From contig JANRJC010000042.1 in NCBI GenBank assembly GCA_033764335.1, positions 62,001 to 126,000 of the forward strand: a stretch of 64,000 nt of DNA, given 5' to 3'. Under the pieces are notes generated by a model. The model searched no databases and was not told the DNA's origin. It was given only the letters and a program-made list of their open reading frames with translations. The DNA is from JAGQVA01 sp033764335. Its GTDB lineage: Bacteria; Bacteroidota; Bacteroidia; J057. The translations under genes and the position numbers were made by a program. Positions 24,885-33,407 of the stretch are shown one piece after another; the stretch's first letter is position 1, and every line of letters starts with the position of its first letter.

Positions 24885-27119
24885 TTAAAGAGGAACTGCG
24901 GAGATATCCAGGCGGATCATTTTTACAATGTCTCCGTCCCAGCCAAAACTTTCCATACCCTGGTAGGGTGACGCGCCCATAAGTTCGGACAGATAGACCT
25001 TTTTCATGCAAAGCCTTCGGCTATAACTACCCGTCTCACAGGTTTTGGTATTGTCCATGTACACAAAAGTGAAATGATCATCATCTCCGTCGCCGTATGC
25101 GTAATCGGGGTTGGCATCCTTTTCAAATAGGGCGAAATAGATTTCAAACCAGGCTCCTTCTGCGGTGCCGGGGGGGAGTATGTACTTTGCTGTGCTACCT
25201 GGAGCAATCTGGCTACCTGGTTCTTCCAGATCAATACTGTTTTCTCCGGGTACATCCATAAGCATATTCTGTCCTCGGATCGCAGGTATTTCTTTTCCGT
25301 CAGCCTGATAAGCCATCACCCATACCTTCCCGTACATATCTACATCGCCGTTGGCTCTGGGATCAGCCTGTATCATCAGTCCGCCAAAGGAAACCGTTTG
25401 TCCCCGGCTTTTTACGGCCGGAGGTACACACCGCTGCCGGATAAACTCATCCGTGGCAGAGTGATAATTGACAATATAGTTATCGCGGGTGGTGGCAATG
25501 GTGTATTTGATCGGCTGTGAAGTGTGATAAGTGAGGTTACGAACCATGGTTTCCACTTTGGTTTTCAGATCGTCGAGGTTGTAGGCAGGTACAATGTCAC
25601 GGGACTGACCACCAACCACAAACATTTTTATCGTCGTCTCTCGGGTAAGTTCGCGGCTGAGTATTCCTAAATCTACGCTCGCTCCCGCTACCAGAGCATT
25701 CACTTCTACATTCAGTTTGTTGGCAATTACTTCCAACGACTCCGATGTCTCCACACTTGCCAGAATCCTCATGCCATAATCGGCTCGTTTGAGATATACC
25801 ATGTTGGGATCTTGATTCAGGGATTCGTCCGAAAAAAAACTCCCCGGCTGAGCATGGGCGTCAATGGTAAACATAATCTTCGTGATGTCCAGAAGTAGGT
25901 AAGTGTGTTTGGAACTTTGTTGAAAGTTAAACAGGTTTTCGAGGCTGTATGCCAGGTAGTGAGCACTTGCTCCGATCTGAAGCTGAAAATCGGCTTCATT
26001 GTGTACTTCTTTAATGGTAGCATTATAACTCAGATTGGCTTGTTTGGACGGATCTGCGGAAAATTGCCCGTAAAGATTGGCGATTGCCTGGCGCAAATGC
26101 GGCACGGTCGGGCTAGCGACTTCCTGGTTGACATATCCCCCGGCAATCACGTTTTTTACGTCGGCGGAAAGCGTGATGGGTTGTAAAAGATCGGTCTGGC
26201 GATTCCATGATCCGTTGAGAAAATCAAGGATATTAAATACCGAGCCGGGAATAATTTCGGAAAGTTGGCTGGCAATATCTGCGGTCATAAAGCTATTGTC
26301 GTCGAGACTGACGCGCACGAGGGCGGTTTCGCATTCCGTATCTCCACTGTCCACGGGACGTGGTTCGCTGGATCGGGCTTTTCCGGAAAGGTTATCTCGG
26401 GGTATATAATACTGGGCAATCGGTTCGGAGATATAATAGGTAGAAGTAAGTTTTATGCCGTCGCTAGTGGTACGGTTTTTTTTGACAGTTTTGGTGATTG
26501 CAGAATTAAGCTCTGACGTTTGGCCTTTTACATCAAACAGACTTCCGGAACCCGGCACTTTCTCAAAAATAAAAGTAGCACCGGGGCCACTAAACTGCAC
26601 CAGCGGCGCGGCATTCGCCGTATTGGTCTGGCCGCCATAGACATGCCAGTATTTTTTCGATTGTTCACAACGCACATAAAACCCCTCTCCCGCCGGATTT
26701 TTCATTAGCCGGAATAATAGATTTTCCTGATTTACATAATCCCACTGAATGATTGGGGCGTTGTCGTCCACCGACTGGCTGGCTACATTCAAAAACCGCC
26801 CGCTGTGCAGCGCTTTGAGCGTAAACTGGCCGTTGGTATTATTTTTTAATTCAAATTTGTGGTTGTCGAGTGTCATGTAATCCCATTGGATTACCGCCGC
26901 TCCGTTGTTGGGATCAATACCCGCAACACCCAGATATTTGCCGGTATTGACAATTTTGATAAAATAAGTTCCCTCCTCAATTGTTGTCGCCATCGTGCTG
27001 GCAGCAGTTGTTCTGGGCAGATTGGATTGAATTTTTACCGGTTGGGCAGAAGAGGTTTGTATGCTTAATATTCCTAGCAGAAGCCCCCCTAGCATGGATA
27101 AAAAAGGCGATTTCATCAT
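24885..27119 (-). CDS. Secreted ricin-trefoil / cholesterol-dependent-cytolysin-like protein
   Basis: A 744-residue exported protein (signal peptide residues 1-25). Residues 45-190 form a ricin-type beta-trefoil with three repeats, two carrying the QxW motif (QWD at 78-80 and 125-127). Residues about 230-565 match the pore-forming core of thiol-activated cytolysins: LLQPITLSADV, the YLKRADYGMRILASVETSE strand (cf. perfringolysin VAYGRTIYVKLETTS), the VVGGQ glycine pair (511-515), and IKYTIATTRDNYIVNYHSAT. The C-terminal 175 residues are in the position of domain 4 but lack the cholesterol-recognising tryptophan-rich undecapeptide, as in CDC-like proteins of other Bacteroidota. Cysteines at 573, 704 and 714 could form disulphides. 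Target membrane and receptor are unknown. Confidence 0.85.
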   Translation of the reverse strand: MMKSPFLSMLGGLLLGILSIQTSSAQPVKIQSNLPRTTAASTMATTIEEGTYFIKIVNTGKYLGVAGIDPNNGAAVIQWDYMTLDNHKFELKNNTNGQFTLKALHSGRFLNVASQSVDDNAPIIQWDYVNQENLLFRLMKNPAGEGFYVRCEQSKKYWHVYGGQTNTANAAPLVQFSGPGATFIFEKVPGSGSLFDVKGQTSELNSAITKTVKKNRTTSDGIKLTSTYYISEPIAQYYIPRDNLSGKARSSEPRPVDSGDTECETALVRVSLDDNSFMTADIASQLSEIIPGSVFNILDFLNGSWNRQTDLLQPITLSADVKNVIAGGYVNQEVASPTVPHLRQAIANLYGQFSADPSKQANLSYNATIKEVHNEADFQLQIGASAHYLAYSLENLFNFQQSSKHTYLLLDITKIMFTIDAHAQPGSFFSDESLNQDPNMVYLKRADYGMRILASVETSESLEVIANKLNVEVNALVAGASVDLGILSRELTRETTIKMFVVGGQSRDIVPAYNLDDLKTKVETMVRNLTYHTSQPIKYTIATTRDNYIVNYHSATDEFIRQRCVPPAVKSRGQTVSFGGLMIQADPRANGDVDMYGKVWVMAYQADGKEIPAIRGQNMLMDVPGENSIDLEEPGSQIAPGSTAKYILPPGTAEGAWFEIYFALFEKDANPDYAYGDGDDDHFTFVYMDNTKTCETGSYSRRLCMKKVYLSELMGASPYQGMESFGWDGDIVKMIRLDISAVPL

Positions 27120-27347
27120 AAAGAGTATTTATTTGTTGAAATAATACCCAATGATCCGAATAGCAATTTTCACCCAAAGGCAGTTTTTAACCAGTGACAG
27201 AAAATGAAGTGTGAAAGGTCAAATTATGCAGGTATTGTGATTGTGAGGCATAGAAAAGGTCAGTCATAAGAGAATTTGTACCATTCCTTAAAAAAACCAG
27301 TTTGAAAATTTGAGGGGTACTATCTTTAACTCGTCAATACTAAAACT

Positions 27348-29402
27348 ATGAGGGTTTGGGGGTTAAAAACTTTATTTTTTTCGCTTTTAGGGTTGCTGCA
27401 TGGAGGCGTTTTTTCGCAGCCTCACAGACTGGATTCATTACTTAAAAGTCTGGAGGGGGTGATGGATGAACAGCAGGAAATCATGCTGCTAAATCAGATA
27501 GCAGATACCTACCTCAATATCCAAGATATCAATCAAAGCCGTCAGTACGCCGAAAAAGCCTATCGCCTTGCCGACAAACAGGAGTATGTACCGGGCAAAG
27601 CAGACGCGCTCCTGATTATCTCCCATCAATTATTTTTTTCTGACAGCCTTGATGCTGCATTGGAAAAAGTGTGCCTGGCAAAAGAGTTATCGGAAGCAGC
27701 GAATTACCTCTTAGGAACCTCCAAAGCCTATATGGAACAAGGTAATCTCCTGCTTCTCAAAAACGATAACTCCGGCTCGCGGGAATCTTTTCGAAATGCT
27801 TACCGATTGCTGGAAATGAACCCCGATAAGACCTTATTGATCCCTACTTTAGGGGGAATTTCTGATACCTATATGAAAGAGGGTAGGGCAGAAGAAGCCC
27901 TCGATACACTTCTTCTCGCCTATCGTATCGCCGAAAACACTACCGATACCTTTTTGCTGGCAAGGCTGGCTTATTCTATTACGGGTATTTATCTAAATCT
28001 GCCCGAAAATTCCGGCAAGGGTGTTTTGTTGGGCAGGAAAGGAGTTGAATTTTCGAAACGAAGCGGAAATTTCCTTCTTCAATGTCTATCTGCTTCCAAT
28101 TTGGGTAAAATTTATGTAAGGCTTAATAACCCGGATAGTGCCTTTTTTTACCTCAAAATGGCACTTGATCTGGAAGGAAAATTACCGGATCCCTCTTGGC
28201 TGGTAACTGCATGGGAGACAATGGCAGATTTGGAAATATCAAAAGAAAATTACCCAGAAGCGACATACTGGCTGTTAAAAGCGCTGGAACAAGAGCCTCC
28301 CGATGAAGCAGGGAATTATTCGGATAAAGGAATTTACATTCTGTCGAATCTGGGGAACCTTTACCTGAAAATGCAAGCATTTAACGCCGCCGACCAATAC
28401 CTGAAACTCGCTCTTCAAAGCTATAAGGCACAAAACCCACGGTTGGGTATGAGCATCTATGAAGGATTAACCCATCTTGCCGAACAATCTGGAAATACTG
28501 CCGATGCACTACATTATTACAAATTATTTATTTCTGCACGGGACAGCGTTTACAATGAAGAAAATACACGACGTATGGCCCGCATTGAGCTTACACATGA
28601 ATTTGAAAGTCGTCGCGCCACAGAACAGGCCCGGCAACAGCGCGAGTTGGCGATACGTGATGCAAAAACCCGGCAGCAGTGGCTGATTTTTGTTTTTGTA
28701 ATTTTAGGCATTATCGGAGTAGGAGGACTGGGGTTTTACAGTTACCGTCTAAGGCAGGGACGCTACCGTACAGAACTGGAACTTGCCAGCCTGCGAGCGC
28801 AGATGAATCCGCATTTTATTTTTAATTGCCTCAACTCAATTTACCGCTATACCCGCGAAGGTGATACAGACACCGCCGGGAAATACCTCCAGAAATTTAG
28901 CAGGTTGTTGCGCCTGGTATTGGAAAATAGCCGATTGGAAAAAATTACCCTTGCCAGAGACCTTGAAGCACTAAAACTATATGTGGATATAGAGTCTTTG
29001 CGGTTTAAAGAAAAACTAATGGTAATTTTTGATATTAGCCCGGATATTGATCAGGGATTTGTAAAAATTCCGGGCATGCTCATCCAGCCCTATGTTGAAA
29101 ATGCAATATGGCATGGGCTTATGCATCGCGATGCCGGGGGAAAAATTATCATTTCCATTCAGCAGCCCGCAGAACACAGACTTGTGATTGAAGTGGTAGA
29201 TGATGGTGTAGGCCGAATAGCGGCTGCGGAGATCGAAGGCAAAAATACCCGAAACTATACCAGCCTGGGATCGCAAATTACGGAAGAGCGTATGAAGATA
29301 GCACGTCAGCTAAACCATAATATGCAACTGCACATAACCGACCTGGCAGATACTATGGGGAATGCCACCGGAACAAAAGTAGTGATTGAAATACCAGTCT
29401 GA
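27348..29402 (+). CDS. TPR-containing LytS-type sensor histidine kinase
   Basis: A 684-residue kinase with a signal peptide (to FSQ, about residue 24), a periplasmic array of tetratricopeptide repeats at about 30-410, and one transmembrane helix (WLIFVFVILGIIGVGGLGFY, about 445-464). The cytoplasmic His_kinase domain has LRAQMNPHFIFNCLNSIYRY (His489), followed by a HATPase (QPYVENAIWHGLM, VVDDGVGRI). The regulator gene follows after 12 bp. The TPR array probably reads a protein or envelope signal. A TATCTTTA box at 27321-27328 with TTTG at 27301 may be its promoter. It diverges from the cytolysin-like gene with 228 bp between them. Confidence 0.93.
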   Translation: MRVWGLKTLFFSLLGLLHGGVFSQPHRLDSLLKSLEGVMDEQQEIMLLNQIADTYLNIQDINQSRQYAEKAYRLADKQEYVPGKADALLIISHQLFFSDSLDAALEKVCLAKELSEAANYLLGTSKAYMEQGNLLLLKNDNSGSRESFRNAYRLLEMNPDKTLLIPTLGGISDTYMKEGRAEEALDTLLLAYRIAENTTDTFLLARLAYSITGIYLNLPENSGKGVLLGRKGVEFSKRSGNFLLQCLSASNLGKIYVRLNNPDSAFFYLKMALDLEGKLPDPSWLVTAWETMADLEISKENYPEATYWLLKALEQEPPDEAGNYSDKGIYILSNLGNLYLKMQAFNAADQYLKLALQSYKAQNPRLGMSIYEGLTHLAEQSGNTADALHYYKLFISARDSVYNEENTRRMARIELTHEFESRRATEQARQQRELAIRDAKTRQQWLIFVFVILGIIGVGGLGFYSYRLRQGRYRTELELASLRAQMNPHFIFNCLNSIYRYTREGDTDTAGKYLQKFSRLLRLVLENSRLEKITLARDLEALKLYVDIESLRFKEKLMVIFDISPDIDQGFVKIPGMLIQPYVENAIWHGLMHRDAGGKIIISIQQPAEHRLVIEVVDDGVGRIAAAEIEGKNTRNYTSLGSQITEERMKIARQLNHNMQLHITDLADTMGNATGTKVVIEIPV

Positions 29403-29414
29403 TTACAGAGTTAT

Positions 29415-30158
29415 ATGAAAGCGATAATTATTGATGATGAGCCGGATGCCGTGGAGGCACTCCATCTTACCTTGATGGAAACCTGTCCTGAGGTTGCTGT
29501 GGCAGGTAAATTTACGGATTCGGTAAAAGGCCTGGCGGGTATTCGGGCGACGGATCCTGACCTGGTTTTTATGGATATTGAAATGCCTAAGATGAATGGA
29601 TTCCAACTTCTCGAAGAACTGGGTGATTTTCGGTTTAATCTGGTCTTCACCACGGCATACGATAGATTTGCCGTAAAAGCTTTTCGTTTTAGCGCGATTG
29701 ATTATCTGTTGAAACCCATTAATCCGGAAGAGTTGAAATCTGCGGTGGAAAAAGCAGGACAAAAACACCAGACCGAAAAAAACCAACTGGAACTGTTGCG
29801 CCGCCAACTCTATACACAGGATAGCCGCCGATTTGACAAAATCGCTCTTCCCTACGCGCATGGTTACACATTTGTCGAACTCTCCGATATACTTTACTGT
29901 GAATCAGACAGTAGTTATACACGGTTTTATCTCGCCACGGGTGAAATCTATCTTATCACAAAAACCCTGGGTAATGTTGAAGAAATGCTCGAAGGAGGTG
30001 ATTTTTTTCGCATTCATAAACAATACCTGATAAACATGCGGAGGATTCAGCGGTATGTGCGCAACGATGGCGGGTATGTCATTATGCCCAACGGAACCAG
30101 CATCCCCATTTCCCGAAGCAAAAAAGATGAATTCTCCGAATTGTTTACCCGTTTTTGA
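29415..30158 (+). CDS. LytTR-family response regulator
   Basis: A 247-residue regulator with a receiver domain (IIDDEPD at the N-terminus, phospho-acceptor Asp54 in LVFMDIEMPKM, DYLLKPI with the conserved Lys) and a C-terminal LytTR domain (FRIHKQYLINMRRIQRYV). It is the cognate partner of the TPR kinase, 12 bp upstream. It is the second LytS/LytTR pair in this window; the two receivers are clearly paralogous but not recent duplicates. Confidence 0.95.
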   Translation: MKAIIIDDEPDAVEALHLTLMETCPEVAVAGKFTDSVKGLAGIRATDPDLVFMDIEMPKMNGFQLLEELGDFRFNLVFTTAYDRFAVKAFRFSAIDYLLKPINPEELKSAVEKAGQKHQTEKNQLELLRRQLYTQDSRRFDKIALPYAHGYTFVELSDILYCESDSSYTRFYLATGEIYLITKTLGNVEEMLEGGDFFRIHKQYLINMRRIQRYVRNDGGYVIMPNGTSIPISRSKKDEFSELFTRF

Positions 30159-30193
30159 CCTCAAAACCTCTCAAAAGTTCTTACCTTCACCCT

Positions 30194-30841
30194 ATGGATG
30201 TTTTGCTTCTCCTTGCACATGCTGACGATGAAACCCTCGGCGCGGGCGGGCTGGTGTGTAAACTCTCCCGCAAGGGCCATACAGTGAGACTGATCGTTGT
30301 TTCCGATGCAGTCGTAGCCATGCGCCCGGAAACCTCCGACAATCGCCTTGCGCTGGATAAAGCCTGTCAGATATTAGGCATTAAAAATTATCATTCCCTC
30401 CGCTTTCGCGACCAGCAGTTTGATTCATACCCCGTTGCGCAGATTGCCAATGCTATCAGCGAAAAAATGGGTACCCCTGATCTGATTATCACCCATTCCC
30501 CCAAAGACCTCAACCGCGACCATCGGCAGGTATATGAAGCGGCGATGATTGTGACACGTCCGAGAGGTAGGCAGATTAGTGTGATTACCTGTGAGATTCC
30601 CTTTGTTGCGACCTGGAACCAACAACCCTTCCGGCCGCAGTTGTTTGTGGATATTTCAGAAACTTTGGAGGAAAAAATAAAAGCTTTTGAAGCCTATTCT
30701 AATGAAATCCGCACCTTCCCGGATCCTTATTCTTCGGAAGGCCTGCGCACACTGGCCCGTTATCGGGGCATGGAATCCGGCTATTCGGCGGCGGAAGGTT
30801 TTGAGGTGATCCGGATGTTTCCCAATATATTATCGCTATAA
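30194..30841 (+). CDS. PIG-L / LmbE family deacetylase
   Basis: A 215-residue zinc-dependent N-acetylglucosaminyl-type deacetylase. The ATG at 30194 places the diagnostic LLLAHADDETLGAGG at the very N-terminus as in the family; an in-frame TTG at 30155 is less likely. The zinc ligands are AHADDE (His and Asp) and the later THSPKDLNRDHRQVYEA, with its conserved HRQV. Family members remove acetyl groups from GlcNAc-containing lipids, mycothiol or bacillithiol precursors; BshB-like activity is possible but not supported by neighbours. It follows the LytTR gene by 35 bp. Confidence 0.9.
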   Translation: MDVLLLLAHADDETLGAGGLVCKLSRKGHTVRLIVVSDAVVAMRPETSDNRLALDKACQILGIKNYHSLRFRDQQFDSYPVAQIANAISEKMGTPDLIITHSPKDLNRDHRQVYEAAMIVTRPRGRQISVITCEIPFVATWNQQPFRPQLFVDISETLEEKIKAFEAYSNEIRTFPDPYSSEGLRTLARYRGMESGYSAAEGFEVIRMFPNILSL

Positions 30842-31267
30842 GGCATTTTTTTCCACAATCCATTCAATCGCCATGCGATAACCCATTTTCCCCAAACCCG
30901 AAATCATACCCTGGCAGGCTGGGCTGATCACCGACTTGTGCCGGAACGGCTCCCGGCTGTACAAATGAGAAAGATGCACTTCTACTTTTAATGCTTTGAC
31001 CATATTGAGCGCATCAAAAATCGCATAACTATAATGGGTATAAGCTCCCATATTCAATACCAGACCGGCCAGATTTTCGTCCAGCGTCTCCTGTATTCTG
31101 CTCACAATATCTCCTTCGTGGTTGGACTGAAAATAGAGAATTTCAATACCCTGAAAGCGGGTGCTTAATTCACTAAGGATATCTTCGAATGTCTCTTTAC
31201 CGTAAATTTCCGGCTCGCGCCTCCCCAACATATTGAGATTTGGTCCGTTGATAATCAGAATTTTCAT
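30836..31267 (-). CDS. aroQ: Type II 3-dehydroquinate dehydratase
   Basis: A 143-residue enzyme of the shikimate pathway converting 3-dehydroquinate to 3-dehydroshikimate. The N-terminal signature ILIINGPNLNMLGRREPEIY contains the catalytic Tyr (Y22) and the flexible lid arginine. FQSNHEGDIVSRIQE, NMGAYTHYSYAIFDAL and VHLSHLYSREPFRHKSVIS supply the remaining substrate-binding residues, including the catalytic His. The length is normal for the dodecameric type. It is convergent with the PIG-L gene, overlapping by 6 bp. Confidence 0.97.
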   Translation of the reverse strand: MKILIINGPNLNMLGRREPEIYGKETFEDILSELSTRFQGIEILYFQSNHEGDIVSRIQETLDENLAGLVLNMGAYTHYSYAIFDALNMVKALKVEVHLSHLYSREPFRHKSVISPACQGMISGLGKMGYRMAIEWIVEKNAL

Positions 31268-31341
31268 ATATTTAAGCGTATATTTTGGTGAAACTAATCA
31301 TCCGTTTGCCAACAAACAATAACGCTTCACTTCAAATTCTG

Positions 31342-32247
31342 ATGATCACGTGGCTGCAGGCAACCCAGGAATATACCGAATACCTAACGATCGAAAGAGG
31401 AGTTGCCCTAAACTCGCGAGAAGCCTACCTTAGCGACCTTGAGCGGTATATTTTTTATTCCCGGCAGATACTCGAAAAGAATTCTCCCGAACAAATTTCA
31501 CTCGACAACCTCCGCGAATTTCTCACCTGGCTGGTTCAGGACTGTTTTCTCAGCGAACGATCAATCGCAAGGAATATCTCCACTCTGCGATCCTTTCATG
31601 GATTTCTACTGGCAGACGGCAGGGCGGAGCATGATCCCAGCCAGTTGCTCGAAATGCCCCGCTTTGGCCGCAAACTACCACAGGTACTGAGTGTCCCCGA
31701 ACTCGAAAGACTGTTTGCGGCCATTGACCTCACTGAAGAAAGCGGGGTGCGTAACAGGGCCATGTTGGAGGTACTGTATTCTTCCGGACTAAGGGTTTCG
31801 GAACTTGTCGGACTGGAACTTTCCAGGATATATTTTGAAGAAGGTTTTCTGCGTATTATCGGTAAGGGTAATAAAGAACGGCTTGTGCCTGTGGGACAGC
31901 CTGCCTTGTCTTTTTTGCGGCAATATCTTTCGGAGGTGCGCCTGAACCTGAAAATCAGTCGGGGGCATGAAGATTTTGTTTTTCTCAATAGCCGTGGTTC
32001 ACAACTCTCAAGAGTATCGGTTTTTCTGATTATTAAAGAATTGGCAAAAGCTGCCGGAATTAAAAAAAGCATTAGCCCTCATACCTTCCGCCATTCGTTT
32101 GCAACTCACCTCATAGAAGGCGGTGCAGACCTTCGGGCAGTGCAGGAAATGTTGGGACATGAATCCATTACTACTACGGAAATTTACCTTCACATGGATC
32201 GGGAATATCTGCGAGAAGTGTTTGCCTTATATCATCCCCGCAAATAA
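31342..32247 (+). CDS. xerD: Site-specific tyrosine recombinase, XerC/XerD type
   Basis: A 301-residue chromosome dimer recombinase. I choose ATG 31342 (MITWLQATQEYTEYL) because it matches the usual Xer N-terminus; the frame extends upstream to a TTG at 31285. The N-terminal SAM-like core-binding domain is at about 1-90 and the catalytic domain at about 110-300. The catalytic set is complete: Arg in SSGLRVSELV, Lys in GKGNKERLVP, HTFRH, LGHESI and the nucleophile Tyr in TTEIYLH. In Bacteroidota a single XerD-like protein pair acts at dif; whether this is XerC or XerD cannot be fixed here. No integron or phage genes are nearby, so a housekeeping role is likely. Confidence 0.9.
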   Translation: MITWLQATQEYTEYLTIERGVALNSREAYLSDLERYIFYSRQILEKNSPEQISLDNLREFLTWLVQDCFLSERSIARNISTLRSFHGFLLADGRAEHDPSQLLEMPRFGRKLPQVLSVPELERLFAAIDLTEESGVRNRAMLEVLYSSGLRVSELVGLELSRIYFEEGFLRIIGKGNKERLVPVGQPALSFLRQYLSEVRLNLKISRGHEDFVFLNSRGSQLSRVSVFLIIKELAKAAGIKKSISPHTFRHSFATHLIEGGADLRAVQEMLGHESITTTEIYLHMDREYLREVFALYHPRK

Positions 32248-33111
32248 TCAGGGTTTTTCTCCCCGAACCACCCGTTCTTTTCCCTGAAGATCGCGGTGGA
32301 GTTCTATACGGACAAAAGCGTTATCCCTCAGCAAGGTTACCATCTCCGGCCCAAAGGATTCATTTATCTCTAAAAAAAGTTTTCCTCCGGGGCGGAGCCA
32401 TGCAGCAGCAAGTGTTGTGATTTTTTTGTAAAAAACCAACGGGTTCTGATCTGGGACAAACAACGCTTCACGGGGTTCGAAATCAAGGACATTTTTGTGC
32501 ATGAGCAGTTTTTCACTTTCTCGTACATAAGGGGGATTGCTCACGATCACATCGAGATCGGAAAAATCTTCAGGATTTGCGTTTAAAATGTCCTGCTGGA
32601 TAAAAGTTATAGGGATAGCCCAGCGGGATGCATTGGACTTGGCAACCTCAAGCGCTTTTTCGCTTATGTCCACTGCCTGTAAATCTGCCATGATGCCCCT
32701 ATCTTTTAATTCCAGAGCCAGTGTAACCGGGATACACCCGCTACCTGTACCTATGTCAAGAATTTTTAGGGAGTTATTTCCTTTGTGGCCTAGCAGTTCG
32801 TCCCTCACCCAGATTACGAGTTCTTCCGTTTCACTACGGGGAATTAGTACTGCCGGATTTACAAAGAAATCGCGACCGTAAAAATGAGCCTCGCCCAGTA
32901 CGTATTGTAGGGGCTCTGCCATTATAAGCCTTTGGGCCATTTGGCTTATGGCGGGATATTCTGTATCCGAGAAACTCTCTCCCTCGATTTTACACTTTGT
33001 ATGATCAAGGAGAAGATGTGCAATCATTTTAGCTTCACTAGCAGGGTAAAGTGCAGTCAGTCTGCGGATAAGTATTTTTTGAAAAGCCAGTTTATCGCGA
33101 GGAAAATCCAT
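32248..33111 (-). CDS. prmC: Release factor glutamine N5-methyltransferase PrmC
   Basis: A 287-residue methyltransferase that methylates the glutamine of the GGQ motif in RF1 and RF2. An N-terminal helical domain (about 1-85) is followed by the SAM-binding core: ILDIGTGSGCIPVTLALEL (motif I, about 122-140) and the diagnostic SNPPYVRESE (about 190-199), whose NPPY binds the glutamine side chain. The ending with KLFLEINESFG is typical. It is convergent with xerD (adjacent stops) and diverges from gldN over a 296-bp gap. Confidence 0.95.
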   Translation of the reverse strand: MDFPRDKLAFQKILIRRLTALYPASEAKMIAHLLLDHTKCKIEGESFSDTEYPAISQMAQRLIMAEPLQYVLGEAHFYGRDFFVNPAVLIPRSETEELVIWVRDELLGHKGNNSLKILDIGTGSGCIPVTLALELKDRGIMADLQAVDISEKALEVAKSNASRWAIPITFIQQDILNANPEDFSDLDVIVSNPPYVRESEKLLMHKNVLDFEPREALFVPDQNPLVFYKKITTLAAAWLRPGGKLFLEINESFGPEMVTLLRDNAFVRIELHRDLQGKERVVRGEKP

Positions 33112-33246
33112 GTGGCAAAAATACGCGTTTCATGCGGAAAATTTTTGTGTGAGCCTGTAACCTTTTGAAGCAAAAAGATTATGTAAATGAATCTGTAAAG
33201 GGGTCTCAGTATAAAACCTCTCATTAGGCGGTTAATTAGCAATAAA

Positions 33247-33269
33247 GGGGCGAATAAAAAATTCGCCCC
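33247..33269. repeat. Perfect 9-bp inverted repeat in the prmC-gldN divergent gap
   Basis: GGGGCGAAT (33247-33255) and ATTCGCCCC (33261-33269) are separated by AAAAA. It lies 136 bp upstream of prmC and 139 bp upstream of gldN, with a second weaker CCGG...CCGG pair just after it. On the minus strand it is followed by TTTATT, so it could be a weak terminator, or an operator. The rest of the 296-bp gap (33112-33407) shows no convincing gene. Confidence 0.55.
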
Positions 33270-33407
33270 GGCTTCAATAAAACCGGGAGAGGTACGTTTT
33301 TCTGATACCAACCCCATCGCAGGTTGCCATTCAAAAACTAAGATAAAGAACATCAATCTGATTAAATTCTACCTGTTAGATTTTGTACTTACTTAAAGCG
33401 AGCAATC

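Noticed and set aside
24868..25011. N-terminal extension of the propeller lectin
   Set aside because: It would overlap the end of the cytolysin-like gene and place the signal peptide inside the protein; ATG 24867 is clearly better.
32476..32490. GGTTCGAA-like string suggesting a tRNA T-loop
   Set aside because: It lies within prmC coding sequence and no acceptor or anticodon stem can be formed around it. No tRNA was found in the window.
33057..33356. 99-codon minus-strand frame overlapping the prmC start
   Set aside because: It overlaps the 5' end of prmC, covers the 33247 palindrome, and its hydrophobic and aromatic residues look like translated AT-rich DNA rather than a protein.
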